DNA from: Desmodus rotundus
Taxonomy: Eukaryota; Chordata; Mammalia; Chiroptera; Phyllostomidae
Assembly (NCBI RefSeq): GCF_022682495.2
Contig: NC_071397.1
Span: 18,672,739 to 18,736,738 of the forward strand
Length of the DNA stretch: 64,000 bases
Direction of reading: 5' to 3'
This document shows positions 1 through 11,600 of the stretch, one piece after another (positions within the stretch are counted from its first letter, which is position 1; each line of letters starts with the position of its first letter). The notes under the pieces are model-generated. The model saw nothing but the letters and a program-made list of their open reading frames with translations. It did no database searches and was not told where the DNA came from. The translations under genes and the position numbers were made by a program.

Positions 1-617
1 TAGGGTCATTATAAAAATTTTGTAAGAGTAATTTATTCTTACATGACAAATAAGTCAAATAGTTAAAATAAACTTCACATTATGATCCATGTAGCCTCCA
101 TTCTTCAAGATATGATCTAATGCTGTAATATAATAATTTCTCCTTTTGTATTAGCATTTCAATTTTATACATTTCACTTTAAACAAAATTCTTTGTAGAA
201 TATCAAGTTAATCTACTCTACATGATCAAACTTTGATGTCCTCCAAAATGATAAATTTCATTTTCAAGTGTAGGAAATTCTTGTTATTAAAAAGACTTGC
301 CATTTTTTCTTTGCTTTTCCTGACTATATAGCAAGTTTAAAGCTCTGTTTATGTACAACATAAACCTATGTGTTTTCAGAAAATTTGTTGAACATTTCAG
401 CTCTTTTGCAAATCTTAAGGTGCTACAGATATAATCTTATTTGTGTTTTCTTTCAATCAGTTTATTCTTGTGTGTATCCCAATTTCTGTGTGGAACATAG
501 GAAGTAATAGGAGTCTGCAGACTGTTGGAATTGAAAAAACTTCAACATACTACTTAAACATGAATGCCAAACATTCCCTGCTCTTATTCCTTGACCTTTC
601 ACGAGGGAGAAATTATG
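1..617. other. Unassigned AT-rich DNA
   Basis: AT-rich sequence with no frame, RNA gene or repeat that I recognise. It ends at the target site of the LTR that starts at 624. Confidence 0.6.
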
Positions 618-623
618 ATGGAG

Positions 624-1085
624 TGACGCGGATCCTGGCCAGCAGGATCCGTTGTGGTTGCAATATACACATACACACGGACTACAGAAATCTGGTGGAG
701 AAAAAGGGGCTGCGTGGCCACTCTCCAAGTTCAAGAGAGGGCCCCTGACCCCAACCTGGACAGGCTTTTATTGTTTTTCTGGGCACATTGCATTGAGGGT
801 GATCCTCATTTACTATGCACAGGTTCACCACAGGTGATTACCTTTTAAGGAGGACAAAGGACAGGACACTGCTAATTACTTCAAAGAGAAGGATGTTACA
901 GCTCAAGGGGGAAGTTGCTCACACTCCATACTTGGGTGGTTTACCCATTGGAGATTACCCATTTACTGATTACCCATTGGAGAACCTATCCATGGATGTG
1001 GGTCCTGCCCACCAACCTCGCTCCCCACTGGCTTTTCTGAGTGGGGGCTGAGCCACATTTTCCACGCTTGGAACAGTTCCCCACA
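624..1085 (-). mobile_element. Solo LTR, probable class II endogenous retrovirus
   Basis: Read on the minus strand the element starts TGTGGGGAACTGTTCC and ends GGATCCGCGTCA, so it has TG...CA ends. It is flanked by ATGGAG (618-623) and ATGGAC (1086-1091), a 6-bp duplication with one mismatch. A 6-bp duplication and a TGTGGGGAA start are typical of betaretrovirus-like LTRs. A polyadenylation signal AATAAA lies on the minus strand at 767-772, about 145 bp before the LTR end, which fits an R-U5 layout. The U3 part holds short direct repeats of TTACCCATTGGAGA (941-954 and 970-983) with a partial copy between. No internal retroviral sequence adjoins it, so it is a solo LTR. Small open frames inside it are incidental. 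Confidence 0.8.
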
Positions 1086-1091
1086 ATGGAC

Positions 1092-3070
1092 CCTTGGGGT
1101 CACTGCATACCCACCGGGAAACTGCGTGTACTCAGGTTACCATCTCATTGCACAGGGAGGCAGAGTCTGCAATGGAGGCAGATACCAAAGATGGTTCACA
1201 AGTGTAGATGCTTAGATCTACTTAAAAAATAAATTGAGTTATAACAATGTATAATCTCAGCATTACTACTTCATGAACACTTTAATAGAAGAGAGCGAAC
1301 TCAAATTCAGTTCTACTTGCTATTGTGTCCTCGTCTGCTACCCCAGCGTAAATTGAATGGTTCCAAACTCAGTTGCTGTCACCCACCCATGTAATGGAAA
1401 ATTCTTTAGCCAGAATGTTGGGCCAAATTGAAGCAGCTCACATTCACTAATCTGCCTTGTACTGGGGGACAGTTCCACATGACAGGAGTTGTTGGATGAG
1501 ACTATTAAATCAATAAATTACCCCAGTAGCTTCACTGCCATAAAACATGATTTCAAAACTCGCTGTTGCAAAACATCAGACACTAAAGATGATGAGACCG
1601 GACAGAAATGTATTTACTGTTGCTTAAGAAGGTACACTGGGGCAGCCTTTTGAACTGATAATGAACTGAGAATTCACCCGGAGACAGCCTCTCAGTGCTA
1701 AAAGGAAAGTTTGAAAACACAGGCACAATCAAGTAATTGAGACTCACTAATTAACAACTTTCACATCCAAATGGCATAGGCCAGAAGCCTCATTTTGAGA
1801 TACACTGTTTTTTTTTTTTTAAATAAAACCTCTTCATAATGAAATTTATGCTTTTCTGAAATTACCTTTAAATCCATTACTGTATCATTTTGTGGTTCTA
1901 TTGAGTTTTATGAAATATCCTCACTCCCCACATATGGATTTAAAACTGTGAAGTGCTTTGAAGCATAGTTCTATTGATAATACAATCGATTCACTGATAT
2001 AAATGAAGATGCTAAAGGCCCCCACGGTTTTTAGTTTGTCTGACTACTGGTGAGTTTGCAGATGTATTGGTTGCCTTCTGGTCATTTAATGTATCTAATT
2101 AGATAAGGTTGATTTCTTCACTGAAGACACTCAATTTAATGTAAAAAGAAGTTGCTATCATCAGCTATATAAAATATTCTCTCATTCTTACAAATTATTA
2201 ATTTAACTCATGACATGAAGTATGTCATTTTCTTCTTAAAGACCTAGAATAATGTATAAAAAAAGGCATAGGGAAAAATTAAAGGAGGAATATTGTCATT
2301 TTATGTCATTTTCCTAGAACTGTTTTCTTTTTTAAAAACGTGGGAAATAATGATTCCCAGTACATATGCCTCTTAAATTTCATTATTCTTTGAACTTGCT
2401 TCTCAATAGGGGAAATAACATGTTGGTGTGTGAAAATGACTATTTAGCAAATTTTCTCCACACGACTTCACAGAGAACATAAAAGGATAAATACAAGGAA
2501 TTTTCTTTGTTGTATTTCTTTTATTATTTCTTTTTTTCCTGATTTTTCTTAGCCATACAGCTTGCTTCTCTTCTTTACCAAAGTCTCTCTGGTTGACATT
2601 GAACTTTGATGATTACGTGGGAGACTTTCTGGTTTCTATCTAATGATTGGTCAAGTTATATTTCTACTGTGATCTTCACGTTCACTTCTTTCTGTCACCC
2701 ACGTGTTAATGTTACAGGGCAGGTACCTTTTTCATAAGGTGAAGCTGACAGTATTGCCTTAAACATGAATGACTTCTGGCTTTGCCACGAATTGCTACTT
2801 TTTCCACAATTGTTGGTCAATCAAGATGGCACATTGTCTTTTGTAATGAAATGATCTTTTATTAAGAAATATTTTTCAGATTAAAATGTTTAATTTGTTT
2901 AGGTCTAGAGATGATTAAGTGGTTTGCTCAACTGTTTTAAGGGGGAGAGAACCTAAATTCCTTGTAGTGTAACATTTCTTTCAGAAGGGCCAAGATCAGA
3001 GATCTGGGTTCTCCAGCTTCTACCATGCTGTTTTTGTTTACTTGAGTAATGAAATCCCTGTGGGTTGTTC
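1092..3070. other. Unassigned single-copy-looking DNA
   Basis: No coding frame or recognisable mobile element. The part around 1590-1800 is less AT-biased, has no repeat signature and carries homeodomain-like AATTA cores (for example CTAATTAAC near 1747), so it could be a conserved non-coding element. That is only an impression from one sequence. Confidence 0.45.
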
Positions 3071-3128
3071 TTTTGCCCCTCGCCCTCCCTCACTCCCTCC
3101 CATTCTTCCTTCCTCCCTTCCTTCCTCC
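3071..3128 (+). repeat. Low-complexity pyrimidine tract
   Basis: Almost uninterrupted C/T with repeated CCTCC and CTTCC units. The reverse strand reads as an E/G/K/R-rich frame that is an artefact of this tract. Confidence 0.85.
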
Positions 3129-3225
3129 AGATGTAATGTGTAATAGACAATTTACCATAAAAACTCACGTACTATATGTACTAGACATTCTATCATCAAT
3201 ACAATAAACTATTTTTCTAGTTTTT

Positions 3226-3258
3226 TATATATATGTGTGTATATGTATATATATATAT
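3226..3258 (+). repeat. TA/TG microsatellite
   Basis: Alternating TATATA and GTGTGT blocks, a simple repeat likely to vary in length between individuals. Confidence 0.85.
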
Positions 3259-3261
3259 TTA

Positions 3262-5523
3262 AATTGTCCTATGGAGACAATATTTGCTTTTTCCTCTAGG
3301 ATATAATTAGATAAGATCACCTCTTGTAACTTATGCTTTCATGTCTCTCTCCCTTTTTTAAGGCTTTACCTTTGCCTTGACCTTGTGTATGTATCAAGGC
3401 TGGATAATTGGAATTGAAGGACTGTACTTTTCTGTTGCTTCTACATTGCTAAGGGATACTGCTTTTTTTTTTTTGTCCTCCTTCCCTTGCTTTATGTAGG
3501 TTTAAGAATCTTAAAGACCTATTTGCCACTTCTATCATAAGATGCAATTACTTAATAATTCTAATAATGGAGCAACTGAATCTAATAATTGGTTAAGCTC
3601 TGAAACATTGGTTGCTTAACAAATATTTGGAGACTTTGTAGTGTCTGACTATGTATACGCCAATCTACTGGGAAACAGTGACAATCTGAAAGGTTTGTGC
3701 ATCTGTGTTCTTCTACGTTTTCTTAACCCATGATGTCACCCTATGACTTTAAGAGAGATGGCCATTGCCATATTTAGAACCTATTATGGAAAGTATACTC
3801 CAGTTTTAAAATAAGGCCTTGGTATCATAGAATTAAAACCTCAATATTGGTTTCATCTGAAAAATAATAAACAACAGTTAAAATGTCAACAGAGAGAAGG
3901 TAGCTGTGTAAAAAGAATTTTAAGTGATATCTAAAGTAAATGTTATTTAGATATTAGAAAGTTAATTTTATTTGTTGGCAAGAAAAAAAATATGCATTCT
4001 TATGTTTGATTTCACAAAGTTTCAAAACTTTGCCCTTGAGCCTTGAGTCAGGGTCAGCTTGTGAATAGAACTGTAGATGGTAACAATCACATGCTTTTGG
4101 CATGGTTTTGTATTACGGTGTGTAAGACCATCTAGGTAAAACTAGTGCCCTTCTCCCAAGACACTATCTATAAGTTTTTCCCCTCCCTCACTACACAGTT
4201 TCAATTCCACACGTACCTTACAATGATTTGAAGGGCAGTTATTAATAAGTATCTGTAGGCAATGCAGTTATAGTGAAGAGTAAGAGCAGTCATTTGCTCT
4301 ACTGAAGACTTTCTTTGACTCAAGGTAAAATGCAGAGGAGGATAGAGTAAAAACTGGATGCATTATTTGGATATATATGCTAAGGTTGACGTTTTTGAAA
4401 CATGTTATCATCTCTGATCATGGGAGAGGTTGTTACATATTTTAAAGTGTGAGCGAAATTAGACTTTGAATGATGACAGATGGAAAAGTCACATCCAGGT
4501 ATATAAGTTTGAGGATGAGTTCTGTGAAGGGAATTGGGGACCTTCTTTATCTCTCTGTGATCTAAAATGGAATAGCTTAAAGTGGGATTATTCAGGCAGA
4601 GAAAATGAATCCAAATGAAAAGAGTAGCCAAAAGACTGATAGGCGACAATGAGGCAGAGAACTAAAACTGGTAAATAATCTGTTTTTGAATTTCCTTAAA
4701 AGACAATGACAACAACAAAAACCCCAAAGAAACCTTTAGAAGTTTAACCTGTAGAAAATTGAAACCAGGCTGGTGAAGTATGCCATTTAAAATAAATATT
4801 GTATGAAAAAAAGAAAACAAAGAATGTATATTTCTTTATTTCAAAGCCTACATATAATGGAAGCTCTGTAGTTGATTTGCAAACCCAAAGTCAGTGGTTC
4901 CTTCTTATGGACAGGAGAGCTGTAGGATTTTAGAGTTTTTCAAAGTAATGTTCTAATCTCCAAATACAACATCCTAAGTGAAATTTAATCTATTGTAGGG
5001 CAGCCATCCAAATGTCAATTTGTCTTATGGATCTTTAGATCCTTAACATTTTTAAAATCTTACTTTCCCTTGAAAATAGAAAACTACATTTGGTAAGAAA
5101 ATAAACAACTACCCAGGAACTGGATTTTCAGTTATCTCTATCTAGTAGAGTTCAGAGGCCTAGCAACTTTACCTGCTCACATAAAACAAGTATATACGGT
5201 CTTTGCTCCACTGGGTAAGTTCAGAAAAATGGAGGTTATTTTTCCCAATCTCTGACTAAATGGTTTCCAGGAAGTGTTAGACTGCCATTGCTTTGGTCAA
5301 AGGGCTGACCCTTTACAGGCTATTGTAGGGTCAGGCTAGTTTCACCTTCCCATTTTAGAGCCTACATTCAGGCAGGATCTGACCTTATTCCTTTTGTTGT
5401 GTAATTGAACCACAGGGAAACTAGGGCAGCTGGGTTTTACATAAAGAGCTCTGCAATAGGGTTCTACTCAGTGTATACATGAAACCTGAACTTCACTGGT
5501 GGAATCAGGAGATTGGACTAGAA
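3262..5523. other. Unassigned AT-rich DNA
   Basis: No recognisable gene or repeat over about 2.3 kb. Short frames such as the one at 4380-4649 (minus) have no identifiable domain. Confidence 0.5.
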
Positions 5524-5713
5524 CAGTGGTTCTCACCCAGGCTGACTTTGCCCAGGCATTATGGTTGGCATGACTGAGAAGGTGGGTGCTACTGGCATCT
5601 AGGGGGTGAGAGGCCAGGAAGGCTGCTCACATTCTACAATGCACAGAATAGTCTTCTCCCCACAGCATCCCCCCCCCCCAAATTACGCTGCCCAGAATGT
5701 CAACAGAGAAACC
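5524..5713 (+). mobile_element. MER5A-like hAT-Charlie non-autonomous DNA transposon
   Basis: It begins CAGTGGTTCTCA, the canonical MER5 terminus. It then follows the MER5A order: GGGTGCTACTGGCATCTAG in the middle, CTACAATGCACAG, and a decayed GAGAAACCC right end. The C10 run near 5665 replaces the usual C-rich patch. MER5A is an old non-autonomous element found across placental mammals, with no coding capacity. Confidence 0.85.
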
Positions 5714-6793
5714 CACGGAATGGACCATCTCCTATCTGCCTTTCAGCTCCAAGAATACTATGGCTAATGAAGCTAAGTACTGTCCCTGCCAGTGGCATTT
5801 TGTTCAATTTGCATTGACTAAATGCCTTCTTTTTGTGTTTAAACTAAAAACTTTTCCGTATTTGATTTTCACAGAGGAGGTAAGTAAGCCTCCATTTATA
5901 GAATTTCCCACATTCCATGTAGCCTCTACACAAAGTGATAGCCCTGCTTGATAAGGGACATGGACAGGGTCTGGCAGAAGTCACAGCAGTTTAGTGTGGT
6001 TGGCAGGGTACGTAAATGTCTCACATGAGATGGACGGCAATTTGAACGTTTCACCTAAAATGTCACATGGTGTGCTTGAGTGTGATATTGTTATGTTACA
6101 GAATTGCATGCTTAAGGGTGTTATTTGTGCTGGACCTTGTATTTTCATTGCCTTTGAATATTTCAGCAAAATTGTGGCTTCTCCATCTTTCTAGATTTTC
6201 TCTCTTTTTCTTGTATTTTCCCCAGTTGTCAGGTGTCAGAGCAGTCAATTAGAAGAGAAATTTTTAAAAGTTAGACAGTCTGTGTAAGAGCTCTTAACAT
6301 GCATGGTGTTGGATTAAGTCGTTCCTGATACGGGACCTTATTATACATCTGCAAAATGAGGATGTTGTACAAAGTACTTTTGATGGTGACTTCTTACACT
6401 GAAATTCTGTGTTTATATATTTAAATATTGTTGAAATCTTCCTGATATTTTACATCTTTAGATGATCCCCCAAAAAATAGAAGAAGAAAAAAATTGCAAC
6501 AATTACTTAAGATATAAATTTGAGAGATGGAAAACCTTAATCTACTACTTAAGTCAAAGTCATGATAAATAGTACCCATCCCTGTAAAGTTTGCTAAGAT
6601 TTTTTTTTCTTTATGGACTGCGCAGTTTAGGGTAGTGAATCTTCTTTTATTTTGACTTTTTTCTTTCTTTAAAAAGCACTTCCTATTTATTTCCTCTTTG
6701 TAGAATATGAGGAATCAACAATATATTACCACTATTTTCATTTGAATAATTTTCCTTAAACTAAAACTGTGGGAGGAGAAAGAATTTCTTTTC
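5714..6793. other. Unassigned AT-rich DNA
   Basis: Nothing recognised. Overlapping short frames around 5981-6252 occur on both strands with no domain signature and are taken as chance. Confidence 0.5.
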
Positions 6794-6807
6794 AAAATTA
6801 AATATGT

Positions 6808-7203
6808 ATTTGCCATGGCTGGTGTGGCTCAGTGGATTGAGCACAGGCTCTCGAACCAAACGGTTGCTGGTTCGATACCCAATGAGGACACATGCCTGGG
6901 TTGTGGGCCAGGTCCCAGTAGGGGGCATGCGAGACACAACCACACATTAATATTTCTCTTCCTCTCTCATTCCCTTCCTCTCTCTCTAAAAATAAATAAA
7001 TAAGATATTTAAAAAACAAACAAACAAAAAAACCACAAAAGGTCACTGGTTCGATTTCCTGTCTAGGTCACGTGCCTGGGTCGTGGGCCAGGTCCCCAGT
7101 AGGGAGGATGCAAGAGGCACCCACACATTGATATTTATCTCCCTCTCTTTCTCTCTCCTTTCCCCTTTCTAGAAATAAATAAATAAAATCTCAAAAAAAC
7201 AAC
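6808..7203 (+). mobile_element. Dimeric Ves-type SINE
   Basis: The first monomer (6808 to about 7020) is full length. It has a tRNA-like head with A-box-like GTGTGGCTCAGTGG and B-box GGTTCGATACC, the GGGTTGTGGGCCAGGTC body, a TC-rich tract and an (AAAT)n tail. It runs straight into a second monomer that starts inside the head, just before its own GGTTCGATTTC, and ends with an (AAAT)n tail near 7195. The pair is bracketed by AAAATTAAATATGT (6794-6807) and AAAATTAATTATGT (7204-7217), a 14-bp duplication with one mismatch. No such repeat separates the monomers, so they probably inserted as one unit. Ves SINEs are L1-mobilised, pol III-transcribed, bat-specific elements. Confidence 0.9.
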
Positions 7204-7379
7204 AAAATTAATTATGTGTGTGTATTTATATAAAAGGCACACATATTTAACAGACTTTTTTAAGCATCTTAATATTTGCTACTTAAATTACTCTTTGTCC
7301 TTTTTTTTTTGCATTGGCAAATATGACAACTATTTTTTCTGCAAATACCCCAAATGGGAAGACTATTCCCTCTATTCTT

Positions 7380-7500
7380 AGCATTTAACATTTAATGTGT
7401 GTGCCAGGCCCTGAGATAGCTATGGATGACTCCACAGGAAATGGAGCAGACAGTCTCTGCCCCTCCCACCCCATAGAACTTAGACTCTAGTAGGTTCTAA
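7380..7500 (-). mobile_element. L2 LINE 3' fragment
   Basis: The stretch GTGTGTGCCAGGCCCTGAGA followed by a decayed CCCATAGAACTTAGACTCTAG matches the antisense of the L2 3' end (GTGCCAGGCAC... then GAGCTTACAGTCTAG). It is a short, diverged fragment. Confidence 0.55.
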
Positions 7501-9129
7501 ATACTCTGAACCTCGGTCTCTGTTTCCTTTCTGCTACTTTTAATCTTTTCTTGCAACCCTCAGTAATTCTTCACTGGACACTGTCTCCCTCACACTCAGG
7601 CTGCGCACTCCATGTCCTGATCCTCTGGTCCTCTCATCCATGAAGGGACCCTCTCCCAGCTGCTGGTTACTAGAGCTTTTGGCTTTTCTACAAAGAAGAG
7701 AAACATGATGATAGAATGCATCACGATCTTGGGAAGATCAATGCCAACACTTAATTTTATCCTAGAAAAATGGGGCTCCTAATCTCATTTTTAATGGTAC
7801 CCATATTAATACCCATTTGTGGGTCAATGAAATAGTCACTACTTCTAACTAGTCACTAAATGAATAGTGAAAGGACTCCAGACACTTTAAAGAGAATGCT
7901 TGTTTTAAATGCTAATCATTATAATTTCCTCTAGAATCTCTCTTAATTTTGGAAGCAAGAGGTTGACTTCTTCCTAAAGGTCACCAAATATGTTCTCTTT
8001 TCTCCTCACCATTACAAGAAATCACAGGTGCCTATTTTATGTGTTATGTTACTCTCTGACTTCTTCAATATGAATTACTCCTCTCCACCAAATACATCTA
8101 GGACAGCAATGCAGGACAAGAAGGAATTAAACTATATGTACAGAAAAACATAAAACAGCATTTTAGCCCTTTGGGGCCCATTGTGATTGATGACAAAATA
8201 TTTTATGTTTGTTTTCCCTTGAGCGTGTCTCTTTTACATATCTTTGCACTTATTTATGTCGTCTGCTCTGTGAAACTTGCTGTAAGACAACCACAAACTT
8301 TAAGCACTAAATAATCCAAAGCTTAGCTCCAAAATTATATTTTAATCATTTTAAGACTTTTTTTGTATAGGGGATTTGAAATGGCTAAGCATATGCTATT
8401 TTTTTTCATGCCTCACAGATTCACATTTTTTGGTTAAAATTATGATTCAAAATAGATTATGTTGTTTGAAGTACGTCTGTTTTTAAAATGCATATGGATT
8501 CTTCAAAATTAGGGCTGATGAGCAAGAAGTTATACCATATGTTCAAAATTGGGACACCTAATTTATCTTGGCTTGATCTTAATGAAATGTAGATTATTAG
8601 AATCTCTTGGTAATTTGGGGTTTCTGTGATGGCATCTGTAAAATGTTGATATGTCTTTGACTTAAAGAGTCACTCACTCTGTGAGAAATGCTTTGTAACT
8701 GTTCTTGACTTCATGAACAAGGTGTTCTTTTAAGTTCCAACTATAGCAGAAATCCTGTAATTCAGATTTTCAATTGTTAGAAACTGTAGGCAGAAAGAAA
8801 AGCTGAAAAGAAGTGCTCCATTTAAAAATAAGTGTTTTACCAAAGAGACGAGGAGAAGGGAGAGAGGACGGAGTTAAACACTCCCGGTCATCCCGGTCAT
8901 CTCACGGAGCGAGATGTGCTGTGAGTTCCCAGAGGCGCGGGGACAGCGAGAGCACAAAGTGCATTTTTACCCTTCATTTCCAAACCACAGGGAAGGAGGT
9001 AACTTTAAAATACCAGGATGCAACAAAAGAGCCTCAGATGTAGAGACTTTAATAAAAAGAGCCCATAGTACCTTAAAATGCCCTTTGTTGGTATGGCAAT
9101 ATAAACAGTTTCTGAAGATAAACAGTGTG
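7501..9129. other. Unassigned DNA
   Basis: No gene or repeat recognised. At 8880-8960 there is a locally GC-rich patch with CpGs and a duplicated CCCGGTCAT, too short for a CpG island. Confidence 0.5.
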
Positions 9130-9430
9130 ACTTGATTGGCTGGGCGGTAAGTGGGCTTTTTCTAGAGCGGTGAGTGCATTGGATATGGCTGTAACATTAA
9201 TTTTCTGATGTCTCTGTCAATATTTAATGCTGCAGTGCCCATAATTCTTTAATAAACAGAGCTAAATTCATTTATCCACTGCATAATTGTCTGCTAATTT
9301 TTCTAATGAGCAAAGGTATTATTTGCTTCATGCGTTCTGATGTTCTTGAAATTATGCCAGAATGACACTATAAATCAATCAAAATAAAAATCCAGCTCCT
9401 AAGTAAAGCTCATTTTATTTAGATAAATTT
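9130..9430. promoter_or_regulatory. Candidate conserved non-coding element
   Basis: About 300 bp without any repeat signature or coding frame. It has many homeodomain/POU-like cores in near-regular succession: CATTAATTTT, TGTCAATATTTAATG, CATAATTC, GCATAATTG, GCTAATTTTTC and TCTAATGAGC. This texture resembles developmental enhancers in gene deserts. Conservation cannot be judged from one sequence, so the call is a guess from motif density. Confidence 0.3.
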
Positions 9431-9755
9431 AGTATCTAAGTATTTTTGTATTTTAGAAGATAATTCTTAAGTGAAAAAATTTAAAGCATTTTTGTCAGAA
9501 ACAACTGTTACATTTCTCACTGGTAGAAACATGTACAAAACAATTTTATGATCCCTGTCCTTCCCTCAAAAACTAGAACATTAAAAGATTCATCTATTGA
9601 ATGTTAAAGCAGTGTGGAAAGTTGTTCATTTTTCAGGAATCATTTAGAAGGGTGATCTCCAAAGTAAAGCACACCAGCCTCGAGATAATTCATTGGGGGT
9701 AGAGGTGGGGGTCAGGTCTGATAAGGATTTCGTTAGTGTTATTTTAAACCTACAA

Positions 9756-9956
9756 CAGGGTCACAAACTATGGCCTGATGCACCGCCTGTTTCTATAAAT
9801 ATATTTTATTGGCACATAGCCGAGCCTATTCTTTATGTATTGTCTAAGGCTGTTTTCGTGCTACGAGAGTAGGAGCAATTGTGACAGAACGTATGGTTTG
9901 AAATGCCTACAATATATACTGACTGTACCTGTATGGAAAATGTTGGCCAGCTCCTG
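9756..9956 (+). mobile_element. Non-autonomous hAT-type DNA transposon
   Basis: The left end is CAGGGTCACAAACTATGGCC. The interior follows a familiar mammalian MER consensus: CCGCCTGTTTCTATAAAT, TTTTATTGGCACATAGCC, GTATTGTCTAAGGCTG. The right end is GGCCAGCTCCTG. ACCTACAA (9748-9755) and ACCTAAAA (9957-9964) flank it, an 8-bp duplication with one mismatch, as expected for hAT insertions. There is no coding capacity. Confidence 0.8.
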
Positions 9957-9964
9957 ACCTAAAA

Positions 9965-11259
9965 TCGTAAGAAAGATTTTAAGCTTTGTTGTATTATATG
10001 GGTTTACATGGGTCTTCTTGGTAGGTCTGAATGCTGGACAGTCACAACTCACGTGTATTCTAAGTGAGAAGTTCAGGGAAAGTCTCAGGGCTCTCTAGCT
10101 TGGTACAATGGACAGAGTCCTCACGTGTCTATTCTTAAAGTGTGTTGCAACCTGTCACAGTTCATATGCCAGCTGGACATATGATTTATCATTTTAACTA
10201 TTTTTAACTAAAATAATCTTCATAAAATGGAGCAAATGACTTGATTTTTAAAAACCTCCTGCAAGATAATCTTGAATGGAAGATACAGTGACTGCAGAGT
10301 GCACAGTCAGCAGACACTCTTCCTGAATGTGTAGGGTACACATTGATTTGCAACCCCCAAATCCTTTGTCTTTGCATGGGTGTGTATGTTGGCAACAGGG
10401 ATTCTCTGACCTGATTTTGCTCTGAGAAGAAGAGGAGATGAGGATGTACATCCAATCACACAGCAATCTTATTTACAAGAGGTTTTCTTTCTCTTTCTCT
10501 GCAGCAGCCTGGACACAGACAGGGCGCTATGTAAAGGATAGATGAGTTTTGATTATTTGAGGAAAAATAATGGCTACATGAACTCACAGACCAAAGCCTG
10601 TATCTTTGGAGCACAAAGACAATCCCAGTAGTGGTGCCTTCTGCATATGAACCTCTTATGAAAACATCTGATACAGGCAGGATTTAGTTACTATGGAGAT
10701 AAAAAAAATAAGGAAACATAAAGTCTCCCAGACTCCATAACAAAGTTGATCTTTAGGTTGAAATTGTGAAACAAAGTAATTGGGAACAGTTGAAGATTCT
10801 AGGTGCTACAAACAGAAGGGAAGGAGAGGTTATAATCATTACAATGGGCAGGTTGAATTCAGGCCGAAAATTTCTTAAGCAAGACAAATAAGACCCACTT
10901 ATATGCTAAAGGATAAACTTTACAGAGAAAATGTAATTGTTAGAGTATTTTAACATCAATACTCCTAAGGTAATAACAAGAGATAAGATGAGAATAAAGT
11001 AAAATATATTAGTGATAAAATACATTGTCATTTTTCAATTTAAGATAGAGTATGTGGAAAAATAAAAAATATTTGTGGAGTCCTAACAAAATATGGCTAT
11101 ATTTTAGGTCAACAAAATTTTATTAATTGCCAAGGCAAAAATAATGCACACAAATGTCTTTAGTCAAAAATTCATAAATTAAAACAAATTTAGAAAACAC
11201 AAAAAATTAATACAAATTTAGAAAACACAAAAATTCCCTGCCACCAATATATTGAAAAA
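9965..11259. other. Unassigned AT-rich DNA
   Basis: No recognisable gene. Composition becomes strongly A-rich from about 10,900, leading into the L1-like remnant that follows. Confidence 0.5.
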
Positions 11260-11600
11260 TTTGCTTTTCATAAAATCTTTGATTAAAGAAGAAATTCAAA
11301 ATAAATTTCTACCTTGAAAATGAAAGGTAATTATTGTCTATTAAAACTTTTGGGATACAGTTAAAATCATTCTTGGAAGAATATTTATAGCTGTAAGTAT
11401 GTTTAATAAGTAAATAGAAAAATAAAAATAAATCAGCTAAACATTCAATGTGGAAATTTTAAGAACCATAACATTTTCTATGCATAAGAAAAGCAAAACA
11501 AAGGAACTTAAAAGGATAGAAAAGAGATAACTAAAAAACAGAAAAGCTGTAGAAATCATAAATATCAACATTTTTAATAAACAAATGAATAAATTAGTAA
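11260..11600 (+). mobile_element. Degenerate L1 ORF2-like remnant
   Basis: A-rich sequence with a core GGATACAGTTAAAATCATTC and then ATTTATAGCTGTAA, which parallels the L1 ORF2 stretch encoding 'DTAKAVLRG.FIA'. A run of AAG/GAA/AAA codons like the one that follows it in L1 comes next. All frames are broken. It is an old piece of the second ORF without a 3' end. Confidence 0.5.

Noticed and set aside
6812..6900. tRNA gene
   Set aside because: A and B boxes are present but the rest is Ves SINE; no cloverleaf with acceptor stem can be drawn.
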